NCBI GenBank assembly: GCA_030688205.1
Contig: JAUYIQ010000036.1
Coordinates: 1 to 17,093 of the forward strand
Direction: 5' to 3'
Source of the DNA: Candidatus Curtissbacteria bacterium
Lineage (GTDB): Bacteria > Patescibacteriota > Microgenomatia > Curtissbacterales > GWA2-41-24
DNA length: 17,093 nucleotides
Shown here: in pieces, positions 1-6,647 of the stretch
How positions within the stretch are numbered: position 1 is the first letter of the stretch
How the letters are laid out: each line of letters opens with the position of its first letter
Translations under genes and position numbers: made by a program
Notes under the pieces: generated by a model
What the model saw: the letters and a program-made list of their open reading frames with translations, nothing else
What the model was told of the DNA's origin: nothing
Database searches by the model: none

Positions 1-348
1 ACAGAAATCTTAGGCGATGGACAAAAAGTAACCGGACTTAAACTTAGCACGGGCGATGAACTTTCTTTGGATCAAATTTATATTGAAATTGGCGGAGTGC
101 CGGGAAGCGCTCTTTTAATCCCTTTAGGAGTTGAGGTTGACCAAGGAGGATATATAAAAGTTGATGAAAAATTGACAACTAATGTCCAGGGAATCTTTGC
201 CGCGGGCGACATTGTTAACGCCGGGTTTTCTATCGAACAAATATCAACCGCTGTGGGCTTAGGTGCTAGGGCTGCGGTTTCTGCCTTCTCTTATCTTAAA
301 CAACAAACTCCCCCAACCCTCTGGGGCGAAAGCCAAATAAGGAGATAA
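1..348 (+). CDS. trxB: Thioredoxin reductase, C-terminal part (5' end outside window)
   Basis: Frame 1 is open from the first base to TAA at 346-348, giving the last 115 residues of a flavoprotein disulfide reductase. The segment GIFAAGDI followed by EQISTAVGLGARAA matches the C-terminal FAD-binding signature of low-molecular-weight thioredoxin reductases (AAGD, then QI.TA.G.G..AA). The preceding IEIGGVPGSALL is the usual end of the NADPH domain. The family passes electrons from NADPH through FAD to thioredoxin in the cytoplasm. The redox CxxC pair would lie upstream of the window, so it cannot be checked, and an AhpF-like or ferredoxin/NADP reductase-like relative is not excluded. The gene ends with a proline-rich tail that is not part of the conserved fold. 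Confidence 0.85.
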   Translation, partial: TEILGDGQKVTGLKLSTGDELSLDQIYIEIGGVPGSALLIPLGVEVDQGGYIKVDEKLTTNVQGIFAAGDIVNAGFSIEQISTAVGLGARAAVSAFSYLKQQTPPTLWGESQIRR

Positions 349-551
349 ACTAAGAGGTGTTTAAAATAGAATTGCCGAGGATAATTATCGCTATAAAAAT
401 CAAAAGAACGCAGATAAGCGAAATTAAAATCGACGGATGGATAGATTGGTTTGGCTTAAAAGATTGATATTTGTTTCTCCCGACCGATTTTTTCTTGGCC
501 ATATCTATACTATTTCAAGATATTTTAAAAAAGTCAAGTACCTTCTTAGCT

Positions 552-580
552 TTGTGAAGAGAAGCAAAATCCTATATAAT
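552..580 (+). promoter_or_regulatory. Promoter for alaS, predicting a nearly leaderless mRNA
   Basis: TTGTGA at 552-557 (4 of 6 matches to the -35 consensus), a 17-bp spacer, then a perfect TATAAT at 575-580. Transcription would begin near 587, about three bases before the ATG at 590, leaving no room for a Shine-Dalgarno sequence. The 241-bp gap 349-589 otherwise holds only a short palindrome, GATAATTATC at 380-389, and no gene that I can support. Confidence 0.6.
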
Positions 581-589
581 AGGACTGTT

Positions 590-2350
590 ATGACGGCTTT
601 GGAAATAATTGATATTTATATTTCGTTTTTTGAGAAACGGGGGCATAAAAGGATTGCAAACGCGCCTTTGGTTCCCGAGAATGACCCAACGGTTCTTTTT
701 ACCACCGCCGGAATGCATCCCTTAGTCCCCTATTTACTCTGTGAACCGCATCCTCTTGGAAAAAGGTTGGTAAGCCTGCAAAAATGTCTAAGAACTGACG
801 ACATTGACGAAGTCGGAGACAATACCCATCACACTTTTTTCGAAATGCTTGGCAATTGGTCGCTTGGAGATTACTGGAAGGAAGAGTCTATTTCCTGGTC
901 GTTTGAATTTTTAATTAACATTTTGAAACTAGATGCCAAACGGCTTTATGTTTCCGTGTTTGCAGGTGACGAAGATGCCCCTTTCGACGAAGAATCTTTC
1001 GACATCTGGAAAAAGCTAGGAATGCCGGAAAGTCACATTTTCAAATACGGTAAAGGTGATAATTGGTGGGGTCCCGTTGGCCCATCTGGTCCATGCGGCC
1101 CGGACACAGAAATGTTTTATGACACCGACCCAAAAGGTAAAGGGAAAATCGATCCCTCCACCAATCCCCGTTTTGTCGAAATCTGGAACGACGTTTTTAT
1201 GCAGTTTGAAAAACTTTCAAACGGCACTTACAAACCTCTCAAACAAAAAAATGTCGACACAGGCATGGGCCTTGAACGTATACTCACAGTTTTAAACAAT
1301 GTGCCATCCTCCTATGAAACAGATGTTTTTCTTCCTCTTTTAAAAAAAATCGAGGACTTATCAAATGCTTTTAATACTAAATCCGCAAGAATAGTTGCCG
1401 ACCATATCCGTTCAGCAGTTTTTCTAATATCAGACGGAGTCATCCCCTCAAACGTCGAACGCGGCTACATTCTCCGAAGGTTAATAAGACGAGTTATCAG
1501 ACACGCAGCTCTTTTAAAAATCGATGCAGACTTTTTGAAAGATCTTTCCAAAATAGTTGTAAAAACCTATGCTGACTTTTACCCGAAACTTGAAGAATTT
1601 CAAAAATCAATAGTCGATGAACTCAAAGGCGAGGAAAAGAAATTTAAAAAAGCGCTTGCATCTGGTATCCACCATTTTGAAAAAATACAAGGAGATATTT
1701 CCGGCAAAGCAGCGTTCGATCTTTACCAAAACTACGGATTTCCAATAGAACTTACACAAGAACTGGCAGGCGAACAGGATAAAAAAGTTGATGTTAAAAA
1801 ATTCGAAAGCGAGCTTAAATTTCATCAAAACTTATCAAGATCAGCTCAGGAAAAAGCAAAAGGAGGCCTTGCTGTGCGGAGTGCCAAAGCTGCAAAACTT
1901 CATACAGCAACACATCTTCTGCACCAAGCATTGCGTGATGTTCTTGGTAATCACGTTCACCAGACAGGGTCTCACATCACAGACGAAAGACTACGGTTCG
2001 ACTTTTCTCACGACCAAAAATTAACAATTGACCAGATCAAAAAAATTGAAGGAATTGTTAAGTTGAAGATTGAAGAGTCCTTAAAGATAAACAAAAAAAC
2101 TCTGCCTAAAGAGACTGCCAAGCAAGTTGGCGCAATTGGCCTTTTTGATGATAAATACGGGGACTTGGTAAATATTTACTACATTGGGAAATCGGATAAA
2201 TTTGAAGATGCATATTCAAAAGAATTTTGTGGAGGTCCGCACGCTAACTCGACAAGCGATTTAGGAAGTTTTAAGATTATTAAGGAAGAATCAGCTGGCG
2301 CAAACACAAGAAGAATTTATGCTAAAATATCAGACGGAACAGGAAAATGA
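590..2350 (+). CDS. alaS: Alanyl-tRNA synthetase, short form without C-Ala domain
   Basis: Charges tRNA-Ala with alanine in the cytoplasm. The start at ATG 590 gives MTALEIIDIYISFFEKRGHK, matching the usual family N-terminus; the frame is open back to 437, but that part has no family similarity and contains the promoter. Class II catalytic motifs are clear in the first 240 residues (FTTAGMHPLVPYL, FFEMLGNWSLGDY, GMGLERIL), followed by a helical tRNA-binding domain. The editing domain, which hydrolyses mischarged Ser- or Gly-tRNA, has its zinc ligands H438 and H442 (HTATH) and C547 and H551 (CGGPH). The protein ends at residue 586, whereas most bacterial AlaRS have about 870; the DHHA1/C-Ala domain that bridges the editing site and tRNA elbow is absent. 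The reading frame closes cleanly with TGA, so this looks like a natural short form, which I recall as common in CPR bacteria, rather than a frameshift. Confidence 0.96.
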   Translation: MTALEIIDIYISFFEKRGHKRIANAPLVPENDPTVLFTTAGMHPLVPYLLCEPHPLGKRLVSLQKCLRTDDIDEVGDNTHHTFFEMLGNWSLGDYWKEESISWSFEFLINILKLDAKRLYVSVFAGDEDAPFDEESFDIWKKLGMPESHIFKYGKGDNWWGPVGPSGPCGPDTEMFYDTDPKGKGKIDPSTNPRFVEIWNDVFMQFEKLSNGTYKPLKQKNVDTGMGLERILTVLNNVPSSYETDVFLPLLKKIEDLSNAFNTKSARIVADHIRSAVFLISDGVIPSNVERGYILRRLIRRVIRHAALLKIDADFLKDLSKIVVKTYADFYPKLEEFQKSIVDELKGEEKKFKKALASGIHHFEKIQGDISGKAAFDLYQNYGFPIELTQELAGEQDKKVDVKKFESELKFHQNLSRSAQEKAKGGLAVRSAKAAKLHTATHLLHQALRDVLGNHVHQTGSHITDERLRFDFSHDQKLTIDQIKKIEGIVKLKIEESLKINKKTLPKETAKQVGAIGLFDDKYGDLVNIYYIGKSDKFEDAYSKEFCGGPHANSTSDLGSFKIIKEESAGANTRRIYAKISDGTGK

Positions 2351-2358
2351 ATCCCACA

Positions 2359-2393
2359 ATTGAAAATTGTAAATTGCAAATTATAAATTACGA
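2359..2393 (+). repeat. Heptad-period array, alaS to proline-rich gene junction
   Basis: Five consecutive 7-mers: ATTGAAA, ATTGTAA, ATTGCAA, ATTATAA, ATTACGA. The first three bases are constant and the rest drift. It lies in the 60-bp gap between the alaS stop and the next start. The words ATTGAAA and ATTGTAA recur in the array at 6409-6443. Confidence 0.8.
2360..2387 (+). promoter_or_regulatory. Possible promoter formed by the heptad array
   Basis: TTGAAA at 2360-2365 (5 of 6), a 16-bp spacer and TATAAA at 2382-2387 (5 of 6). Transcription would begin near 2394, just before the AAGGGAG ribosome-binding site at 2397-2403. The AT-rich repeat makes chance matches likely, so this is tentative. 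Confidence 0.35.
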
Positions 2394-2410
2394 CCGAAGG
2401 GAGTATTGAA

Positions 2411-3013
2411 GTGGATCCCTCTGCCCCAAACAACAATAATCCTAATGATCCGAATGCCCCGCCTCAGGCTCCGAGTCCTATCCAACCTGGGCAGTTTGCT
2501 GTAGCTGGAGAAGACGTTTTTAAAGAACCGCCTGTACCGAATACTCCAGCAGTCGGCACCGCACCACCGCCTCCTATTGCACCATCACCGACAGCTGCAT
2601 CCACTCAACCAATTACACCAACACCCACGCCGGCACCTCCTCCCGCACCGCCCGCCTCCATTCCCCAACAATCTCAGTCGCCATTCCCCGAAAATCAGCC
2701 CAATCCAACTCCGTATGCTTCTCCTCAAACTCAACAACCACCCCAAAACTCTTCTCCTTCCGGCATTAAAAAAATGAGAACTGCGCTTATCATTGCCGCC
2801 TTTCTGCTTCTTGTAATTTTAATTGCGGCTTTGGTATGGTTTTTCGTTCTTTCCAAAAATAAACAAGGCACCCCGGATAATAAAAGCCAGAACCAGGACG
2901 CCAACATTGAAGTTCCATCTCCTCCGCCGGTAAGAACAACCGGAGGGTTTTCCGAAATACCATCCACAACTGAAGGCGCGTCTCAGGCTACTGCCGGAGC
3001 CACCCCACAGTAA
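2411..3013 (+). CDS. Proline-rich single-pass membrane protein, function unknown
   Basis: 200 residues from a GTG start, chosen because AAGGGAG at 2397-2403 is a good Shine-Dalgarno sequence 7 bases upstream. Residues 1-120 are low complexity, rich in Pro, Ala, Asn, Gln and Thr, and probably disordered. A strongly hydrophobic helix follows at about 124-147 (ALIIAAFLLLVILIAALVWF), preceded by the basic stretch GIKKMR. This favours the proline-rich part in the cytoplasm and the last 50 residues, also Pro/Thr/Ser-rich, outside; lysines on both sides make the topology uncertain. There is no signal peptide, cysteine or LPXTG-like motif. The stop abuts the start of the next gene (TAA then ATG), suggesting translational coupling and a shared complex. 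I do not recognise the family. Confidence 0.8.
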   Translation: MDPSAPNNNNPNDPNAPPQAPSPIQPGQFAVAGEDVFKEPPVPNTPAVGTAPPPPIAPSPTAASTQPITPTPTPAPPPAPPASIPQQSQSPFPENQPNPTPYASPQTQQPPQNSSPSGIKKMRTALIIAAFLLLVILIAALVWFFVLSKNKQGTPDNKSQNQDANIEVPSPPPVRTTGGFSEIPSTTEGASQATAGATPQ

Positions 3014-5167
3014 ATGAGCCCACTTGATTTTTTTGGAAAAATAACCGGCAAAAAGGAGAAAAAAAACACTAGCTATCTTGCTCTTGCTTTGACTCCGGAT
3101 CGAATACTTGCCTACATTTGGAACTTTCAAGACGAGCAAATAAAAAACCTTGGCTTCGGTCATAAGTCTTACCAAAACCTTGATGTTTTAATTCATCAAG
3201 CTGCAGTTGCAATAGATATGGCCGGTGAGCAAGCGAAAGTCGATGTCACAAAAGCTGTTTTTGGCCTCTCAAACGATTGGTTTGAAGACGGAGACCTTAG
3301 CAAACAGACAACAAAACTCTTAAAACAAATGTCGCAAGAGCTGGAGCTCGATCCCCAGGCTTTCGTTCCTCTTCCGTCTTCTATTAATCATCTTTTAAAA
3401 ACGGAAGAAGCAGTCACGCCCAATGCTATCCTTGTGGGCATTTTCAACGAATTTTGCGAAGTTCACCTTTTGGAAAATAATTCAGTTGTAAAGACAAATG
3501 TTTCAAAAGCCCAAATTAATATAGAAAAAATAGAAAAACTTATCGAGCAACTAAAAGACCAAAAAGATCAATTACCAGCCAAACTTATTGTTTACGGAGT
3601 AAGCGAATCGTCACCACTGGGTGAAAAAATAGGCAACCACGACTGGAAAAATATTTTTATTCATGAACCTAAAGTCGAATTTTTAGACGAAAATGAATTA
3701 GTAAGATCTGTAGCATATGCTCAAGCAGCCGATATTTTAGGGTTTGAACCAACCGGCGCAGCCAAAACCAGCCAAGCAATACCACTTCAACCACACTCAT
3801 CGGCCAATGAATTAGGCTTTGTTGAAGGTGAAGATATTCTTTCAAAACAAGAGACAAGTGCAACAGAGGAGTCAGATGGACTAGAAGAAACAGGAACTAA
3901 AGAGAATTACGCAGTAGAAAGTCAAATTCAAAATCTTACGCCAACTGTCCCAAGTGAGCAGCTGTCAAAAGAAAAAAGAAAATCCATAAGTCCTCTAGGT
4001 TTTTTTGCAAGTATTATTCCGGATACCGGTTCTCTTTTTGCATTAAAATCCGGCAAAAAAATTGTCATAGGGGCAATTGTTGTTATTATTCTGTTTTTAC
4101 TCGCTGGTTTTGCAGCAAGCTTTATATTAACAAAAGCTGAAGTTGCTATTAAGGTAACACCCAAACCTCAAGAGGAAGAGTTCATAGCGACAGTTGCAGA
4201 AGGTGGCAGTTTTGATCCCATCAGGTCTCAAATTCCCGGGAGTTCAGTTGTCGGCGTAGCAGATGGAAACCAAAAGCTTGTTACTACTGGTACCAAAACA
4301 ATAGGTGACCCGGCAAAAGGCGAGGTTAATATCTTTAACTGGACCACAGCGCCTAAAACTTTTTCCCAAAAAACAGGAATCATTACAAAAAACGGAGTAA
4401 AATTTTCGCTGGATTTTGATGTTGAAATAGCCTCTCGAAGCGCCTCCACACCCGGCCAGGCAAAAACAAATGCAACGGCAGTTGAAGTCGGAATTGGTGG
4501 AAACATCGATTCTGGTACAGACTTTACTTTCCAGCAGTTCGACGCAATTTCTTACTCCGCCCAGGCATCCAGCACTTTCGCTGGAGGTTCCGAACGTCAA
4601 ACCACGGTCGTAACAGCAGAAGATATGGCCAAACTTGAAAAGTCACTTACAGACACCCTTTTTCAAAAAGCAAAAGAAGATTTAAAAAATAAAGCAGGTG
4701 GAACCCAGGTCCAGGATGATGCCACACTTTTAAAAATCACAGAAAAACAATTCGATAGAAAGTTAGACGAGGAAACGGCTATTTTAAATCTGGATATGCA
4801 AGTTGAAGCAAGAGCAATAGTCTATGACGAAAGCGAACTAAAAAAACTGTTAACTGAAATTCTCCAAAAAGATATAGATGAAAAACTGCAAGCAAGACCC
4901 GAAAATATAGACATCATTGATCTTGTTACAAAACAAGAGGAAGGCAAGCTCAGACTTTCTGGAAAAATTAAGGCGGATCTCGTACCAAAGTTTAACGAAG
5001 AAGATTTAAAAGGTAAAATTGCAGGCAAAAGTATAAAAAGCGCCCGTGCAACAATTTTGGAGACCGGACAGGCTTCAGACGTACAAATAAACTTTTCTCC
5101 AAACCTGCCGTTCATCTTCTCGCTTCCGAGAAATAAAGAAAAGATATCTTTCAAGATAGAAACATAA
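3014..5167 (+). CDS. Membrane protein: degenerate actin-like (PilM/FtsA-type) domain plus baseplate-J-like extracellular region
   Basis: 717 residues. About 1-240 read as an ASKHA fold like PilM or FtsA: a first strand pair SYLALALTPDRILAYIW, a middle strand AILVGIFNEFCEVHLLEN at the phosphate-2 position, and KLIVYGVSES near the adenosine-motif position. The Asp/Gly residues that bind ATP phosphate are missing from these places, so it is probably not an ATPase. Residues 250-340 are an acidic, Ser/Thr-rich linker. One membrane helix lies at about 350-374 (IVIGAIVVIILFLLAGFAAS). From 380 on, the sequence (VAIKVTPKP, then a GTKTIGDPAKGEVNIFNWTT segment, SGTDFTF, FAGGSERQTTVVTAED and the end LPFIFSLPRNKEKISFKI) resembles the baseplate J/gp47-like region of CPR membrane proteins and should be extracytoplasmic. 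By analogy PilM-like domains recruit partners beneath the membrane; that role here is inference. Fold assignments are by eye. Confidence 0.6.
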   Translation: MSPLDFFGKITGKKEKKNTSYLALALTPDRILAYIWNFQDEQIKNLGFGHKSYQNLDVLIHQAAVAIDMAGEQAKVDVTKAVFGLSNDWFEDGDLSKQTTKLLKQMSQELELDPQAFVPLPSSINHLLKTEEAVTPNAILVGIFNEFCEVHLLENNSVVKTNVSKAQINIEKIEKLIEQLKDQKDQLPAKLIVYGVSESSPLGEKIGNHDWKNIFIHEPKVEFLDENELVRSVAYAQAADILGFEPTGAAKTSQAIPLQPHSSANELGFVEGEDILSKQETSATEESDGLEETGTKENYAVESQIQNLTPTVPSEQLSKEKRKSISPLGFFASIIPDTGSLFALKSGKKIVIGAIVVIILFLLAGFAASFILTKAEVAIKVTPKPQEEEFIATVAEGGSFDPIRSQIPGSSVVGVADGNQKLVTTGTKTIGDPAKGEVNIFNWTTAPKTFSQKTGIITKNGVKFSLDFDVEIASRSASTPGQAKTNATAVEVGIGGNIDSGTDFTFQQFDAISYSAQASSTFAGGSERQTTVVTAEDMAKLEKSLTDTLFQKAKEDLKNKAGGTQVQDDATLLKITEKQFDRKLDEETAILNLDMQVEARAIVYDESELKKLLTEILQKDIDEKLQARPENIDIIDLVTKQEEGKLRLSGKIKADLVPKFNEEDLKGKIAGKSIKSARATILETGQASDVQINFSPNLPFIFSLPRNKEKISFKIET

Positions 5168-5194
5168 AAGATCAAAACAGACCACTTCTGCAAC

Positions 5195-5229
5195 TTTTAA
5201 TTTTTAACTTTTAACTTTAAACTTATTCC
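5195..5229 (+). repeat. Heptad-period array directly before the sortase gene
   Basis: Units TTTTAAT, TTTTAAC, TTTTAAC, TTTAAAC, then a decayed TTATTCC that ends exactly at the ATG at 5230. The word differs from the other arrays but the 7-base spacing is the same. No Shine-Dalgarno sequence is present before the start. The rest of the gap (5168-5194) shows nothing recognisable. Confidence 0.75.
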
Positions 5230-5955
5230 ATGCCACTCGCCGTTTATGTTAAAGAAAATACTGCCGCCAAAATCGCAAGAGCCAAAAAGAAAGACCGCAC
5301 ATTTTCAATTGCCCTTTCGGCAATTGGCATTTTAGCTATTCTTTTTGCTGCGTGGCCATATCTTTCGTGGCAGATAATCACTCTTCCCAAACTAACAAGT
5401 AAGATTAACCAAATTCCTATACCACAAAGAGAGGTTATTTCAGGTACTTCTATCCCCACAAGTGACGTTCAGATAATTTCCGAACCAGATGGCTTTTCGT
5501 ATTTCACTACCGATTTTAAACCACAGGAGATAAGACCCAAAGAGTTCTCGCTAAGCATTCCGAAGTTAAAAATCGAAAAAGCAAAAGTTAAAGTAGATAG
5601 TACAAACTTTTCCCAAAACCTTGCCCTTTTCCCTGGAACAGCCATCCCCGGAAATATTGGCAACGCTTTTATAACGGGTCATTCAGTCCTGCCTCAATTT
5701 AACGACCCCGCAAATTACCGGGCTATTTTTACCAAACTTTCAACTCTGGAAGTTGGAGATGATGTCTATGTTCAGTTGGAAGATCAAACATTGCATTACA
5801 CAGTTCTTTATTCAAAAATTGTTGAACCCAAAGATCTTTCCGTACTTTCACCAATTTCGCCAAACGGTAAAAATCTAACGCTGATGACCTGTGTTCCTCC
5901 TGGCAGCAGCACTAAACGACTTGTCGTTATAACTAGTTTACTTTCTACAAAGTAA
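5230..5955 (+). CDS. Sortase-family cysteine transpeptidase
   Basis: 241 residues. Sortases cleave a C-terminal sorting signal on exported proteins and join the protein to a surface acceptor. The N-terminal basic segment and membrane helix (about 26-50, FSIALSAIGILAILFAAWPYL) anchor the enzyme with the catalytic part outside. The catalytic triad is visible: H151 in ITGHS, C221 in LTLMTC (the TLxTC motif) and R230 in STKRLVV. The SLSIPKLKIEKAKV segment at about 107-120 is the typical start of the sortase barrel. Class cannot be fixed by eye; the single N-terminal anchor and short length resemble class D/E enzymes. No LPXTG-type substrate is encoded in the window, so the target is elsewhere or uses another signal. 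It follows two membrane proteins and precedes ruvX, within the same co-directional run. Confidence 0.9.
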   Translation: MPLAVYVKENTAAKIARAKKKDRTFSIALSAIGILAILFAAWPYLSWQIITLPKLTSKINQIPIPQREVISGTSIPTSDVQIISEPDGFSYFTTDFKPQEIRPKEFSLSIPKLKIEKAKVKVDSTNFSQNLALFPGTAIPGNIGNAFITGHSVLPQFNDPANYRAIFTKLSTLEVGDDVYVQLEDQTLHYTVLYSKIVEPKDLSVLSPISPNGKNLTLMTCVPPGSSTKRLVVITSLLSTK

Positions 5956-5986
5956 AAATATCGTTCGTAAAGCGAGGAAGATATTT
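5956..5986 (+). other. Small stem-loop after the sortase gene
   Basis: AAATATC at 5956-5962 pairs with GATATTT at 5980-5986, with a shorter CGTT/AGCG pairing inside. It begins directly after the stop codon. There is no following T-run, so it is not a convincing intrinsic terminator; it may protect a 3' end or be incidental. Confidence 0.3.
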
Positions 5987-5995
5987 GACAATCCC

Positions 5996-6023
5996 CGATT
6001 AACGATCAACAATTTACCATTGA
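5996..6023 (+). repeat. Heptad-period array before ruvX
   Basis: Units CGATTAA, CGATCAA, CAATTTA, CCATTGA, with AT at the third and fourth positions of every unit and A last. It ends two bases before the ATG of ruvX at 6026. This is the most diverged of the five arrays, so the call leans on the same placement as the others. Confidence 0.55.
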
Positions 6024-6025
6024 AC

Positions 6026-6409
6026 ATGATTCTCGGAATAGATCTGGGCGAAAAAACCACTGGACTGGCAATTTCTGAAAGCCAACTAGCAACTCCATAC
6101 GCAACAATCGTTCACAAAAATCAAAACGAAGCACTCGCAAAAATTACAAAGGTTTGCAACGAACTTGGAGTTGATACAGTAATATTAGGTTTTGTAGAAG
6201 GCAAAATAAAATCTCTTTTTAACTCTTTCGCTGCAAAACTCCAATCTATCCGGCCAAATTTAAAAATCGTTCTATGGGACGAAACATTAACATCTAGACA
6301 GGCAACTGAGAATATGATTAAACTTGGTATCGCAAAGAACAAACGAGCGACAAAACAACACGAAGCCGCCGCGGCGATTATTTTACAAAGCTACCTAGAT
6401 TCAAAGTAA
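6026..6409 (+). CDS. ruvX: RuvX/YqgF family RNase H-fold nuclease
   Basis: 127 residues from ATG 6026, giving MILGIDLGEKTTGLAIS, the normal beginning of this family; an in-frame TTG two codons earlier lies in the repeat array and is rejected. The RNase H-like fold shows the first acidic motif (D6 in GIDLG), the VILGFVEGK strand and the LWDETLTSRQA motif (D85). The last motif reads KQHEAAAAIILQSYL; the acidic residue there appears as Glu in HEAAAA, perhaps one place off the usual Asp. The family is described as a putative Holliday junction resolvase and as an enzyme of 16S rRNA 5'-end maturation. Its position upstream of mltG is conserved in Firmicutes (yrrK to yrrL), supporting the assignment. 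No Shine-Dalgarno sequence is seen. Confidence 0.92.
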   Translation: MILGIDLGEKTTGLAISESQLATPYATIVHKNQNEALAKITKVCNELGVDTVILGFVEGKIKSLFNSFAAKLQSIRPNLKIVLWDETLTSRQATENMIKLGIAKNKRATKQHEAAAAIILQSYLDSK

Positions 6410-6443
6410 TTGAAAATTAAAAATTGTAAATTAAAAATTTGAT
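6409..6443 (+). repeat. Heptad-period array between ruvX and the zinc-ribbon gene
   Basis: Units ATTGAAA, ATTAAAA, ATTGTAA, ATTAAAA, ATTTGAT. The array starts on the last base of the ruvX stop codon and ends three bases before the next ATG, so it makes up nearly the whole 37-bp gap. It shares words with the array at 2359-2393. Confidence 0.8.
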
Positions 6444-6446
6444 TAG

Positions 6447-6647
6447 ATGATCAAAAGGATATTAGCTCCTGTTCAGGCCTGGATTCTCCTTCAAGGTAAG
6501 TGCGTCGGGTGCGGCAAAAATCTGATTCTCGCACGAAGATTCGAAAGGCAAGACAATAGTCAAAAGGTCGTTTGTACATGCGGCCGCATTTTTATCTTCG
6601 ACAAAAGAAAAGGCAGATACAGAAGAGCCAATATATCTGAAGCATAA
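6447..6647 (+). CDS. Small zinc-ribbon protein, function unknown
   Basis: 66 residues, basic. Two cysteine knuckles are visible: CVGC at 19-22 (GKCVGCGKNL) and CTCG near 43-46 (VVCTCGRIFIFDK), giving a C-x2-C ... C-x-C arrangement that suggests a single zinc-ribbon. The C-terminus is rich in Lys and Arg (DKRKGRYRRA). The gene lies between ruvX and mltG, the place held by yrzB (DUF1292) in Bacillus, although the sequences do not look alike. The stop codon abuts the mltG start, so the two are probably translated together. Nucleic-acid or ribosome binding is plausible from the charge and zinc knuckles but unproven. No membrane segment is present. Confidence 0.8.
   Translation: MIKRILAPVQAWILLQGKCVGCGKNLILARRFERQDNSQKVVCTCGRIFIFDKRKGRYRRANISEA

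Noticed and set aside
380..389. Palindrome GATAATTATC as an operator or terminator
   Set aside because: It is an isolated 10-mer in AT-rich DNA, without a loop, T-run or adjacent promoter.
437..589. In-frame extension of alaS giving 51 more residues (start ATG 437)
   Set aside because: The extra residues have no resemblance to AlaRS N-termini, a strong promoter lies at 552-580 within this stretch, and ATG 590 gives the standard start.
1056..1295. Second-frame open stretch within alaS
   Set aside because: It overlaps the conserved catalytic domain completely and encodes nothing recognisable.
2819..3175. Minus-strand open frame across the junction of the two envelope genes
   Set aside because: It overlaps two better supported genes, and its composition follows from the reverse of proline-rich codons.
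2411..5955. A sortase substrate with LPXTG among the neighbouring genes
   Set aside because: Neither upstream membrane protein ends with an LPXTG-like motif, helix and basic tail.
6020..6025. TTG start for ruvX two codons upstream of ATG 6026
   Set aside because: The TTG lies in the heptad array and the family begins right at MILGIDLG.
2359..6443. Heptad arrays as CRISPR or tandem coding repeats
   Set aside because: The units are 7 nt with no spacers, they contain stop codons, and they lie between genes.
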